From: Treponema sp.
GTDB lineage: Bacteria; Spirochaetota; Spirochaetia; Treponematales; Treponemataceae
Length of the DNA: 32,461 bases
NCBI GenBank assembly: GCA_024402505.1
Contig: JAKSTP010000028.1
Span: forward strand, 1 to 32,461
Direction of reading: 5' to 3'
Position 1 is the first letter of the stretch. Every line of letters begins with the position of its first letter. The position numbers and the translations under genes were made by a program. Below the pieces are notes generated by a model. That model was not told the origin of the DNA. It made no database searches and saw nothing but the letters and a program-made list of their open reading frames with translations. This document shows, piece by piece, positions 6,837-14,229 of this stretch.

Positions 6837-8681
6837 ATGTGTGGAATTGTAGGTTATGTAGGAAATAAACAGGCATCGTCTGTTCTTATCAACGCACTTA
6901 AAAAGCTGGAATACCGGGGTTACGACTCAGCAGGTATTGCTATTCTTGACGGCGATGACATTCTTGTTCGCAAGGCAAAAGGTGCTCTTAAATTTCTTGA
7001 AGAAAAGATTGCCGGTGAAGTAATTAAAGGTGCCATTGGTATTGGACATACAAGATGGGCCACTCACGGTGAACCAAGTGATGTAAATGCACATCCACAC
7101 ACAAACGTTTCCGGAACAATCGCCATTGTTCATAACGGAATTATCGAAAATTATGCCGATCTTAAAGCATGGCTTCAGAACCAGGGCGTAGTTTTCCGTT
7201 CACAGACCGACACAGAAGTAATTGCACATCTTATCAACTATGAATATGAAAAAAGCGGAGAACTTTTCCAGGCTGTACGGGCTACTTTGTCTCGTGTTGA
7301 AGGTTCTTATGCTCTGGGTGTTCTTTGCAAGGATTATCCAGACCGTCTTATCTGGGCACGAAAGGAAAGTCCTTTAGTAATTGGTCTTGGAGATGGAGAA
7401 AACTTCATTGCTTCCGACGTTCCTGCCATTCTGGAACACACCCGAAAAGTTCACTACATCCAGGAAAAAGAAATGGCTGTAGTTTATGCCGATCATGTTG
7501 ATCTTTTTAATATGAACGGTGAAAAAGTTGTTCGCGAACCTTCGACTGTTGAATGGGATATGGAAGCTGCCGAAAAGAACGGTTACCCACATTTCATGGT
7601 AAAAGAAATCCACGAACAGCCACGTGCCCTTACTGATACAATGCGGGGCCGTATTGTAAAAGATGCTGCCGGTAACTGCACCGACGTAAACTTTGAAGAA
7701 ATCAAAAACTTTGATATGTGGAAAAAAGCCCGCCGCGTTGTAATCAGTGCTTGTGGTACCGCTTACCATGCCGGTGTTGTTGCAAAATACGCCTTTGAAA
7801 AACTTGCCCGCATGAGCGTTGACGTAGATGTTGCATCAGAATTCCGCTACCGAAATCCAATCCTTGATAAAGATGACATTTTCATCGTTATTTCTCAGTC
7901 TGGAGAAACCGCCGATACACTTTCAGCCCTCCGCCTTGCAAAAGAACGGGGACTTAAAGTAATTGCCATTACAAACGTTGTTGGTTCCACAGTAACCCGT
8001 GAAGCCGATGAAGTAATCTACACTTTGGCAGGACCTGAAATTGCCGTAGCATCAACAAAGGCTTACACAACTCAGCTTATGTGTCTTTACATGCTTGCAG
8101 TAAAAGCCGGTCTTCTCCGGGGCACTTTAAGTCAGGAAGAAGCAAATAAATATCTTGCCGAACTGGACAGTATGCCTTCAAAAGTGCAGTCAATTTTGGA
8201 CAACAAAGAAGTGGTTCAGAAATTTGCTTCAAAACAGTTCAACAAAGACAAGATTTTCTATATTGGCCGTCAGTTCGACAGCGCTACATCTTTGGAAAGT
8301 GCACTGAAGCTTAAGGAAGTTTCTTACATGCATTCAGAAGCCTTTGCTGCCGGTGAACTTAAACACGGACCAATTGCCCTTATCGACAAACAGACTCTTG
8401 TTGTAGCCATTGCCAGTATGCCAAGCCTTTACGACAAAATCGGGTCAAATATGCAGGAGGTTCGAACTCGTGGAGCTTCAGTTCTGGTTATTACCCAGGA
8501 TAAAGAAGGTGCCTTTGACGGAAAGATTGACGAAGCTTTTGTTATTCCGGAATGTTCTGAAGTAACCGCAAGCCTTCTTACAATTATTCCGGCCCAGCTT
8601 TTTGCCTACTACTGTTCAATCCTCCGCGGAATTGACCCCGACAAACCAAGAAACCTGGCAAAATCCGTAACTGTTGAATGA
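6837..8681 (+). CDS. glmS: Glutamine-fructose-6-phosphate aminotransferase GlmS
   Basis: A 614-residue enzyme that makes glucosamine-6-phosphate from fructose-6-phosphate and glutamine, the first step to UDP-GlcNAc for peptidoglycan and glycoconjugates. The N-terminal type II glutamine amidotransferase domain starts MCGIVGYVG, with Cys2 as the nucleophile after Met removal, and shows RGYDSAG and HTRWATHG. Two SIS sugar-isomerase domains follow: ISACGTAYHAG, SQSGETADT and the ESALKLKE region. The C-terminus ends NLAKSVTVE, as is typical. The length matches the family. A weak AGGGA precedes the ATG. A terminator hairpin begins right at the stop codon. Confidence 0.98.
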   Translation: MCGIVGYVGNKQASSVLINALKKLEYRGYDSAGIAILDGDDILVRKAKGALKFLEEKIAGEVIKGAIGIGHTRWATHGEPSDVNAHPHTNVSGTIAIVHNGIIENYADLKAWLQNQGVVFRSQTDTEVIAHLINYEYEKSGELFQAVRATLSRVEGSYALGVLCKDYPDRLIWARKESPLVIGLGDGENFIASDVPAILEHTRKVHYIQEKEMAVVYADHVDLFNMNGEKVVREPSTVEWDMEAAEKNGYPHFMVKEIHEQPRALTDTMRGRIVKDAAGNCTDVNFEEIKNFDMWKKARRVVISACGTAYHAGVVAKYAFEKLARMSVDVDVASEFRYRNPILDKDDIFIVISQSGETADTLSALRLAKERGLKVIAITNVVGSTVTREADEVIYTLAGPEIAVASTKAYTTQLMCLYMLAVKAGLLRGTLSQEEANKYLAELDSMPSKVQSILDNKEVVQKFASKQFNKDKIFYIGRQFDSATSLESALKLKEVSYMHSEAFAAGELKHGPIALIDKQTLVVAIASMPSLYDKIGSNMQEVRTRGASVLVITQDKEGAFDGKIDEAFVIPECSEVTASLLTIIPAQLFAYYCSILRGIDPDKPRNLAKSVTVE

Positions 8682-8683
8682 TA

Positions 8684-8706
8684 AAAACAGCCTGAATGGC
8701 TGTTTT
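8684..8706 (+). terminator. Terminator hairpin after glmS (copy 1)
   Basis: AAAACAGCC, loop TGAAT, GGCTGTTTT: a perfect 9-bp stem with A and T runs at its feet, so it can act in both directions. It starts 2 nt after the glmS stop codon. The downstream T-run is only four bases, which makes it moderate in strength. Confidence 0.75.
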
Positions 8707-8763
8707 GTGACAGCGTATGCGCAGGAAGCAAACTTCCGTAGGAAGTTTACCTATTACCTAATA

Positions 8764-8786
8764 AAAACAGCCTGAATGGCTGTTTT
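8764..8786 (+). terminator. Terminator hairpin after glmS (copy 2)
   Basis: The exact copy of the glmS terminator hairpin in the second 80-bp unit, giving two terminators in series between glmS and the antiporter gene. Confidence 0.7.
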
Positions 8787-8865
8787 GTGACAGCGTATGC
8801 GCAGGAAGCAAACTTCCGTAGGAAGTTTACCTATTACTTAGTAAAATCATTATTAGGAGATATAT

Positions 8866-10383
8866 ATGATTGGAACATTTTGGTCTTTGGTTCCACCTAT
8901 CGTGGCCATTGCACTTGCCCTTCTAACAAAAGAGGTTTATTCATCACTCTTTGTTGGAATCATTATTGGCGGTCTTTTTTACGCCATTTCAACTGCAGCC
9001 GGTTTTTCGGGATTTGTAGATCACGTACTTCAGAACGGACTTATTTCATCTGTTTCTGATGCCTACAACGCCGGTATTTTGGTATTCCTTGTTGTGCTTG
9101 GAATCATGGTTGCCCTTATGAACAAAGCCGGTGGTTCTGCCGCTTTCGGTGAATGGGCAAAAAAACACATCAAAACAAAAGTTGGTGCACAGATTGCAAC
9201 AATCATCCTTGGAATTGCAATCTTCATCGATGACTACTTCAACTGTCTTACTGTAGGTTCAGTTATGCGCCCTGTAACAGACCGTTTCAAGGTTTCCCGG
9301 GAAAAACTCGCTTATCTTATTGATGCCACTGCCGCTCCAATCTGTATTATTGCTCCAGTTTCTTCATGGGCCGCTGCTGTTGCAGGATTTGCTGGTGAAG
9401 GTGAAAACGGATGGGCACTTTTCTGTAAAGCCATTCCTTACAACTACTACGCTCTTCTTACAATCATTGCCATGTTCACACTGGTTTTCATGAAAGTTGA
9501 TTTTGGTTCAATGAGCAAATATGAAAAAGCCCTTCAGATGATGAGCGAAACTTCAGAAGAAACAGAAGAACGTAACGGAAGTTCAAAAGGTACTGTTTTA
9601 GATTTGATTATCCCGATTGTTGTTCTTATCGTATTCTGTGTTCTTGGTATGATTTACTCAGGCGGATTCTTCACTGCTGATGCTGAAAATAGTGCCTACC
9701 ACAATATCATCGAAGCTTTCAGTAATGCTGATGCCTCAGTTGGTCTTGTAATCGGTTCATTTGGTGCACTTATTGTAACACTTATTCTTTACCTTGCACG
9801 CCGCATCCTTACTCTTAAAGATATGATGGAATGTGTTCCAGAAGGATTCAAAGCTATGGTTCCAGCCATCCTTATTCTTTCACTGGCCTGGACACTTAAA
9901 GCCATGACTGATTCACTTGAAGCAAAAGCCTACGTTGCAGGTCTTATTACAAATGCCCAGGGACTTAAATACTTCCTTCCAGCAATCATCTTTGCCATTG
10001 CTGTTGGTCTTGCCTTTGCTACAGGTACTTCATGGGGAACATTCGGTATCCTTATTCCAATCTGTATTGCAGCCTTCCCGGAAGTAAGCGATCCTATCCG
10101 CATCATTTCAATTTCAGCATGTATGGCAGGTGCCGTTTGTGGTGACCACTGTTCTCCAATTTCGGATACAACAATCATGGCCTCTGCCGGTGCAAAATGT
10201 GATCACGTAAAACACGTTTCAACACAGCTTCCATATGCCCTTAGTGTAGCAGTCATTTCTTTCGTTTGTTACATTGTTGCAGGATTTGTTCACAACTTTT
10301 ACATTCCTCTGGCAGTAGGTATTGCCTGTGTAATTGGCGGCCTTGTTGTTATGAAAAAGAAGGGTGTAGCTGTAGAAGCATAA
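8866..10383 (+). CDS. NhaC-type Na+/H+ antiporter family protein
   Basis: A 505-residue membrane protein with about 11-12 hydrophobic helices, belonging to the Na_H_antiporter (NhaC) family. Family features seen are the FIDDYFNCLTVGSVMRPVTDR region, SSWAAAVAGF and the strongly conserved CGDHCSPISDTTIMAS stretch near the C-terminal end. Family members exchange Na+ for protons, or amino acids/organic acids for ions; the exact substrate is unknown. A good ribosome-binding site AGGAGA (8855-8860) supports ATG 8866. A charged cytoplasmic loop (about residues 215-245) separates the two halves. The gene is bounded upstream by the tandem repeat and downstream by a structured inverted-repeat element. 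Confidence 0.9.
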   Translation: MIGTFWSLVPPIVAIALALLTKEVYSSLFVGIIIGGLFYAISTAAGFSGFVDHVLQNGLISSVSDAYNAGILVFLVVLGIMVALMNKAGGSAAFGEWAKKHIKTKVGAQIATIILGIAIFIDDYFNCLTVGSVMRPVTDRFKVSREKLAYLIDATAAPICIIAPVSSWAAAVAGFAGEGENGWALFCKAIPYNYYALLTIIAMFTLVFMKVDFGSMSKYEKALQMMSETSEETEERNGSSKGTVLDLIIPIVVLIVFCVLGMIYSGGFFTADAENSAYHNIIEAFSNADASVGLVIGSFGALIVTLILYLARRILTLKDMMECVPEGFKAMVPAILILSLAWTLKAMTDSLEAKAYVAGLITNAQGLKYFLPAIIFAIAVGLAFATGTSWGTFGILIPICIAAFPEVSDPIRIISISACMAGAVCGDHCSPISDTTIMASAGAKCDHVKHVSTQLPYALSVAVISFVCYIVAGFVHNFYIPLAVGIACVIGGLVVMKKKGVAVEA

Positions 10384-10388
10384 AACAC

Positions 10389-10588
10389 TTATCCCCTGAA
10401 GGATATATGTAAGTTAATTGTAAAAAAATACGGGAAGGAAGGAAGGGGCTGCAAACAACACTCGCAGGACGGAACATAGTTTCCTTGCCGGCCTGCGCGT
10501 GTAGCGACGCTAGCTAGCGGTGTTTGTAGTCACTTACTGACTGGTAGTATTTTTTTATACTTAAACATATTTATCCTTCAGGGGATAA
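10389..10588. repeat. Structured 200-bp element with long terminal inverted repeats
   Basis: It fills nearly all of the gap between two convergent genes. The arms 10389-10431 and 10547-10588 are inverted repeats: the outer 17 bp are perfect (10389-10405 with 10572-10588), then an imperfect stretch, then an A-run/T-run pair ending at 10431 and starting at 10547. Inside are nested pairs: 10449-10457 with 10521-10529 (one G-U), 10463-10468 with 10492-10497, 10471-10474 with 10481-10484, 10502-10505 with 10509-10512, and 10528-10532 with 10538-10542. The whole could fold as a branched RNA or be a MITE-like element. It could also terminate transcription from both sides. No ORF is visible in it. 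Confidence 0.75.
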
Positions 10589-10593
10589 TTATT

Positions 10594-11082
10594 TTAACTG
10601 TTTTTGTGCTTTCTTTTGGAGTTCCGGCGGCTCAGCTGATAAAGAACTGCTATAAAAACCACAAGAAAAAACAGAATGCTGAAGATTGCCCTGCTGGAAT
10701 TGGTTTTGCTTACGGCAGTAACGTTTTCGGCGCTTTTGTCAGAAGATCCGCTTGATTTTCCACTGGAACGGGATTTTGATTTCGCAGGCTTTCCGCCGCC
10801 GTTTCCACTGGTCTTCCCAGAATCCATTACATATTCTGAGTTAGTGCTTCCGGCAGGAAGACCAATTCCTCCGCTGCCACCACCCACTCCGCTTGAAGTG
10901 AGCATAACTGCCAGAATGATTATAACTGCGTAAAGAATTCCAAATCCACCTGATACAAAGAGTTTTCCCTTCAAAGTCCAGCGGGTTTTCCACCACATAA
11001 GAAAAATGCCAATAGGCGATAGAACAACCGAAATGAGACATGCCAGTGCTGTAAAATCCCAGAGGGAATCTTTATTAAACAT
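10594..11082 (-). CDS. Ser/Gly/Lys-rich membrane protein of unknown function
   Basis: A 162-residue protein with two hydrophobic helices near the N-terminus (about residues 10-30 and 42-62), a low-complexity linker rich in Gly, Ser and Lys (about residues 64-125), and a third helix (about 130-148) followed by a basic tail (RRNSKRKHKNS). No known domain was recognised. The ATG is preceded by GGTGGAG. It lies 16 nt downstream of the CE2-like esterase and is probably the last gene of the pgsA operon. A proline-rich open frame on the opposite strand is only the mirror of the linker. Confidence 0.6.
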   Translation of the reverse strand: MFNKDSLWDFTALACLISVVLSPIGIFLMWWKTRWTLKGKLFVSGGFGILYAVIIILAVMLTSSGVGGGSGGIGLPAGSTNSEYVMDSGKTSGNGGGKPAKSKSRSSGKSSGSSDKSAENVTAVSKTNSSRAIFSILFFLVVFIAVLYQLSRRNSKRKHKNS

Positions 11083-11098
11083 AGGCGCTCCACCAGGA

Positions 11099-12160
11099 TT
11101 AAATAAATTCTTTTAGTTCAGTTGAAAGTGCGCAGGCAGCTTTTTCATGGGTAATTCCGCTTGGATGCCAGTCTGTGCCAATGCCGTCAGCTTCTTCCTG
11201 AACAGGAAATTTGACTGCCTTGATTTTTACCATAGGAAAATCGGCTTTAAAAAGTTTTACAGCTTCTTCTACAGCTGGGCAAAGGTCCTGTCCCATAATG
11301 CCAAGGCAGCAGCAGATTTTTGCTTTTGGACTTCTGCGGTGAACTGCTTCAATGAGCTGGCGGTAACAGCATACAAAAGATTTAATGCGGTCTTCCTGTC
11401 CCCGAGTGTAGCTTGCGTCATTTGTTCCCAGGTTGATTACAACTACGTCAGGTGAAAAACGGCTTTCATCCCACACTTCAGGTTCTTTTTTCAGTCTTAA
11501 AGACAGGGATTTATCTGTGTATGGCCAGCAGGCAGGCATAGTCCAGAAGTTGTCCGGAAGATTTACGCTTGGATCAATATAAGTTGAAGTGATTCCAATG
11601 CCGCTCCAGCTAACAAGACTGTATTTTGCCCCAAGTTTAGAGGCCGTTTTTACGGCGTAAGCAAGGTCCGGACGCTCTTTCTGGGTGGTAAAAGTGTCTT
11701 CGTTCCATTTTCCTTCAAGGCCGTAGCCACAGGTAATTGAATCACCAATAAACTCAATTTTTGGAGCATCAGGATTATCTTTTATCTTTAAAAGTTTTCC
11801 ATCAATTTCAAGGGATTTTAATCCGGCGCAGCCAAAGGCACATTCACTGAATTTCATCACTTTGATAGAAACTTTCTGTTTTCGGTCACTTTCAAAAAGA
11901 GTGATTTCGTTTACGTTTTTGTTAAGAATAATGCGCTGATCTGGTGTTTCAGAATAATCTTCTCCATATTTTGCGGTAAAGACTGCTAAAACACCGTAGT
12001 TTGATTCAGAAAAGTTCCCTGGATCACTTAAAATGATGGCATCTGCTTTGGTTCCTGCAAAGGCGAATTCAAATCCGGAAGCAGAGTAGTCAAAATAACG
12101 AACACCGTCATCATCAAGAAAACGGCCGGTCCAGTTAAGTTTATCAGCTGTAAGATTCAT
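11099..12160 (-). CDS. SGNH hydrolase, CE2-like carbohydrate esterase
   Basis: A 353-residue enzyme. The N-terminal ~125 residues look like the beta-sandwich domain of CE2 esterases. The catalytic SGNH domain has block I GDSIT (nucleophile Ser141), block III GTND (245-248) and block V DWHPS (Asp330, His332). This arrangement fits carbohydrate esterase family 2, which removes acetyl groups from xylan or other sugars. No signal peptide is present, so the enzyme should be cytoplasmic and may deacetylate imported oligosaccharides. Its ATG overlaps the pgsA stop codon by one base (TAATG), indicating translational coupling; AAGGA lies upstream. Confidence 0.8.
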   Translation of the reverse strand: MNLTADKLNWTGRFLDDDGVRYFDYSASGFEFAFAGTKADAIILSDPGNFSESNYGVLAVFTAKYGEDYSETPDQRIILNKNVNEITLFESDRKQKVSIKVMKFSECAFGCAGLKSLEIDGKLLKIKDNPDAPKIEFIGDSITCGYGLEGKWNEDTFTTQKERPDLAYAVKTASKLGAKYSLVSWSGIGITSTYIDPSVNLPDNFWTMPACWPYTDKSLSLRLKKEPEVWDESRFSPDVVVINLGTNDASYTRGQEDRIKSFVCCYRQLIEAVHRRSPKAKICCCLGIMGQDLCPAVEEAVKLFKADFPMVKIKAVKFPVQEEADGIGTDWHPSGITHEKAACALSTELKEFI

Positions 12161-12753
12161 TAGTTGTCCTTAAAAACAGGCATAAAGTGAATGATGTAAT
12201 CAACAAAAGATGCGTAACTACAAACAAGACAAACGCAGAAAAGACCAAGTGAAACGTAGCGGAGTGTTTCAAATGGAAGATTTAATTCCAGGCGAAGAGC
12301 AGTTTCCAGTGCCAGTGCAAAGAATCCTGAAACAACGTACATAACTGTTTTGAATTTACCGCCTTTTCGTGCAGCAATTGAAACACCTTTTTTTACGGCA
12401 ACCATTCGAAGGAAGGTCATGGTCATTTCACGGTAGATAATCAGCATGAAAATGATGGCAGGAATGTAACCGCCGCCAGTTCCGTAAGAAAAAAGGAAGC
12501 AGCAGAAAGTTGTAAGATGAAGGATTACGTCGGCAAATGGATCAAAAATTTTTCCAAAATCTGAAACTTCGTTGTAGCGGCGGGCAAAAAAACCGTCAAA
12601 AAAGTCAGTAAGCTCCAGAAAGGCCAGAAGAGGGATAAGAATTAATCCGGAAGGTTTTACAAGAATATTGAACCAGATAGGAATAAAGTATAGAATAAAT
12701 ACCAGCGGTGCAAAGGCAAAGCGGATAGTTGTAAATTTGTTAGACAGTTTCAT
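12160..12753 (-). CDS. pgsA: CDP-alcohol phosphatidyltransferase, PgsA-like
   Basis: A 197-residue integral membrane enzyme. The family signature D-x2-DG-x2-AR-x8-G-x3-D-x3-D is complete in the stretch that starts DFFDGFFARR and ends FDPFADV. It most likely makes phosphatidylglycerophosphate from CDP-diacylglycerol and glycerol-3-phosphate; other CDP-alcohol transferases share the motif. About five hydrophobic helices are present. I use the ATG at 12753 (MKLSNKFT...) rather than an in-frame ATG at 12771, because a consensus promoter has its -10 box 6 nt before 12753, which would make the longer form untranscribed at its 5' end. Confidence 0.85.
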   Translation of the reverse strand: MKLSNKFTTIRFAFAPLVFILYFIPIWFNILVKPSGLILIPLLAFLELTDFFDGFFARRYNEVSDFGKIFDPFADVILHLTTFCCFLFSYGTGGGYIPAIIFMLIIYREMTMTFLRMVAVKKGVSIAARKGGKFKTVMYVVSGFFALALETALRLELNLPFETLRYVSLGLFCVCLVCSYASFVDYIIHFMPVFKDN

Positions 12754-12759
12754 ATATTT

Positions 12760-12788
12760 AATATAGAACAAAAAGACAGATTTAGCAA
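12760..12788 (-). promoter_or_regulatory. Sigma70 promoter of pgsA operon
   Basis: Read on the minus strand: TTGCTA (12783-12788), a 17-bp spacer, TATATT (12760-12765), then 6 nt to the ATG. This again predicts a leaderless mRNA. No Shine-Dalgarno sequence is present. Confidence 0.65.
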
Positions 12789-12857
12789 TTAAAACAAGAT
12801 TAAATGTCAGTTTTCTCCAAAAAGCTGAAATTTAATTCAAATTTTCTATATCACGCG

Positions 12858-12886
12858 TTGACATTAACTCAAGAATTCTTTATATT
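12858..12886 (+). promoter_or_regulatory. Strong sigma70 promoter of the tRNA-Thr/rpmG/secE/nusG/rpl/rpo operon
   Basis: A perfect TTGACA (12858-12863), a 17-bp spacer and TATATT (12881-12886). The predicted start is near 12893. An 8-bp inverted repeat CACGCGTT (12852-12859) and AACGCGTG (12892-12899) brackets the promoter; its right half gives a GC-rich start region of the kind linked to stringent control. Confidence 0.85.
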
Positions 12887-12923
12887 CATAGAACGCGTGT
12901 TTTGAAATGTTAGTCGCGTATTT

Positions 12924-12996
12924 GCCTTTATAGCTCAGTCGGTAGAGCGCAACCATGGTAAGGTTGAGGTCTGCAGTTCGATTCTGCATGAAGGCT
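12924..12996 (+). tRNA. tRNA-Thr (GGT anticodon)
   Basis: A 73-nt cloverleaf: acceptor GCCTTTA/TGAAGGC, D-stem GCTC/GAGC, anticodon stem CAACC/GGTTG with loop ATGGTAA (anticodon GGT, reads ACC/ACT), T-stem TGCAG/CTGCA with the TTCGATT loop. The discriminator is T. CCA is not encoded. It is the first transcribed element after the strong promoter. Confidence 0.93.
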
Positions 12997-13030
12997 GGAT
13001 AAAAAGGTACTTAAGTACAGGAGTATATAA

Positions 13031-13207
13031 ATGGCAAGCAAGAAAAAAGGTGCAGTTGAAATCATCGCATTGCAGTGCACAGAATGCAAACGCAAAAACT
13101 ACACAACTTACAAAAACAGAAAAAACATTACTGGTAAGTTGGAAAAAAATAAGTATTGTCCTTTCTGCAAAAAATCAATCTTGCACAAAGAAACAAAAGC
13201 AAAATAA
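13031..13207 (+). CDS. rpmG: 50S ribosomal protein L33
   Basis: A 58-residue protein starting [11 protein letters not shown] and ending ETKAK, found between the two tRNA genes. It has two CxxC pairs (CTEC at residues 16-19 and CPFC at 43-46), making it the zinc-binding C+ form of L33. AGGAG (13019-13023) is 7 nt before the ATG. The tRNA-rpmG-tRNA-secE-nusG arrangement is the common bacterial order. Confidence 0.95.
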   Translation: MASKKKGAVEIIALQCTECKRKNYTTYKNRKNITGKLEKNKYCPFCKKSILHKETKAK

Positions 13208-13220
13208 TTTTTTATATTTT

Positions 13221-13236
13221 CTGTCGGCAACGGCAG
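13221..13236 (+). other. Small hairpin with GCAA tetraloop between rpmG and tRNA-Trp
   Basis: CTGTCG-GCAA-CGGCAG forms a 6-bp stem (one G-U) closed by a GNRA tetraloop. There is no long T-run after it, so it is more likely to be an RNA-processing or stability element ahead of the tRNA than a terminator. Confidence 0.4.
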
Positions 13237-13246
13237 TTTAATATAT

Positions 13247-13319
13247 AGGGGTGTAGTTCAGTTGGTAGAGCACCGGTCTCCAAAACCGGCTGTCGTGGGT
13301 TCAAGTCCTACCGCCCCTG
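13247..13319 (+). tRNA. tRNA-Trp (CCA anticodon)
   Basis: A 73-nt cloverleaf: acceptor AGGGGTG/CGCCCCT, D-arm GTTC...GAGC, anticodon stem CCGGT/ACCGG with loop CTCCAAA (anticodon CCA), T-stem GTGGG/CCTAC with the TTCAAGT loop, and discriminator G. CCA is not encoded. It lies just upstream of secE, as in many bacteria. Confidence 0.95.
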
Positions 13320-13338
13320 ATTTTTAGAGGATATTAAT

Positions 13339-13521
13339 ATGGCAAAGATTACCCAGTTTTTCCGAGAAAGCAGAGCAGAATTGAAGAAGGTTGTATGGCC
13401 TACAAAAGAAGATGTATTGTCTTCAATTAAGGTTGTAATCGTTTCAACACTGGTTGTTGCAATTGTGCTGGGTCTCCTTGATTTTGGATTCACAGAAGCC
13501 TTCCGCGCATTGATGAAATAA
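13339..13521 (+). CDS. secE: Preprotein translocase subunit SecE
   Basis: A 60-residue, single-helix SecE. The conserved cytoplasmic amphipathic segment ELKKVVWPTKEDV is followed by one membrane helix (about residues 29-52). SecE clamps SecY in the protein-export channel. The ribosome-binding site GAGG precedes the ATG, which begins 19 nt after tRNA-Trp. nusG follows after 13 nt. Confidence 0.96.
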   Translation: MAKITQFFRESRAELKKVVWPTKEDVLSSIKVVIVSTLVVAIVLGLLDFGFTEAFRALMK

Positions 13522-13534
13522 GGCGGTTTCCGAA

Positions 13535-14092
13535 ATGTCCAAAAGCTGGTATATCCTTCAGACTTATACAGGTTATGAATCAAAGATTGAACGTTCAATC
13601 CGCCTTTATTTGGAAAAAGGTGAACTTGATTCAAACATTGTAACTGATGTTCGTGTTCCAATCGAAGAAATCGTTGAACTTAAAGACGGTAAAAAGAAAG
13701 TCCGAAAAGACAAGTTCCTTCCTGGTTACTTGATGCTTGAAATGGATCTTCCTGAAATCGGTTGGAAAGACACATGTAACAAAATCCGACACATTCAGGG
13801 TGCAACTGGTTTCGTAGGAACCGACCCTAATGTTCGTCCACGTCCAATCACAACAGATGAAGCCAAAAACCTTCTTATGAAGGCTGGTGCAATTAAAGGT
13901 GAAAAAACACAGCGTGTAAAAACATCATTCACTGTTGGCGATAAAGTTAAGATTTCCGACGGTCCATTCGCTTCCTTTACAGGAACAGTTAAGGACGTTA
14001 AAGCTGACAAAGAAATGCTCAGCGTAGAAGTAGAAATCTTCGGACGACCAACACCTGTTGAACTTAGCTTCCTTCAGGCCGAAAAAATTTAG
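13535..14092 (+). CDS. nusG: Transcription termination/antitermination protein NusG
   Basis: A 185-residue protein. The N-terminal NGN domain starts [19 protein letters not shown] and contains [12 protein letters not shown] and the [11 protein letters not shown] segment. A C-terminal KOW domain follows ([21 protein letters not shown]). NusG binds RNA polymerase and links it to Rho or to ribosomal protein S10. The length is normal. A stable terminator-type hairpin follows the stop codon before rplK. Confidence 0.97.
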   Translation: MSKSWYILQTYTGYESKIERSIRLYLEKGELDSNIVTDVRVPIEEIVELKDGKKKVRKDKFLPGYLMLEMDLPEIGWKDTCNKIRHIQGATGFVGTDPNVRPRPITTDEAKNLLMKAGAIKGEKTQRVKTSFTVGDKVKISDGPFASFTGTVKDVKADKEMLSVEVEIFGRPTPVELSFLQAEKI

Positions 14093-14103
14093 TCAATTAC
14101 AGG

Positions 14104-14131
14104 TGCCCGTATCCCAAATACGGGCATTTTT
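14104..14131 (+). terminator. Terminator/attenuator hairpin between nusG and rplK
   Basis: TGCCCGTAT, loop CCCAA, ATACGGGCA: a perfect 9-bp stem followed by five T. It stands at the head of the rplK leader. No consensus promoter is visible between it and rplK, so it probably acts as a partial terminator that lets some polymerase through to rplK. Confidence 0.75.
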
Positions 14132-14153
14132 CACCTGTTCTTGGGAGAGTTAC

Positions 14154-14189
14154 ATGTCCGTTGGACCCCTGTATCTCGTTAGAAAGTAA
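14154..14189 (+). other. Candidate 11-codon leader ORF before rplK
   Basis: ATG at 14154 opens a frame encoding MSVGPLYLVRK and stopping with TAA at 14187-14189. It is preceded by TTGGGAGA (14141-14148), the same octamer that serves as the ribosome-binding site of rplK (14216-14223). Whether it is translated is not known; it may be fortuitous within a leader that regulates rplK-rplA. Confidence 0.3.
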
Positions 14190-14229
14190 GTCTATATGAC
14201 TCTTTCACACCAATTTTGGGAGAAATAAA

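Larger units (their letters stand above)
8681..8840 (+). repeat. 80-bp tandem direct duplication (two units)
   Basis: Unit 1 is 8681-8760 and unit 2 is 8761-8840. They are identical except for one base near the end (C at 8758 versus T at 8838). Each unit contains a terminator hairpin (9-bp stem AAAACAGCC/GGCTGTTTT) and a second hairpin (AAACTTCC-gta-GGAAGTTT). The near identity indicates a recent duplication. It fills the gap between glmS and the NhaC gene. Confidence 0.95.

Noticed and set aside
8681..8840. CRISPR-like array
   Set aside because: There are only two units and they are directly adjacent, with no unique spacers; it is a tandem duplication.
8787..9059. 90-residue open frame across the second 80-bp unit and the start of nhaC
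   Set aside because: It lies within the repeat and in another frame of nhaC, and its translated sequence has no signature.
10389..10588. Full insertion sequence
   Set aside because: Inverted ends are present but there is no transposase ORF and no clear target duplication in 200 bp.
10676..10933. 85-residue proline-rich frame opposite the Ser/Gly-rich membrane protein gene
   Set aside because: The proline and glycine richness is the complement of the low-complexity linker; no start signals.
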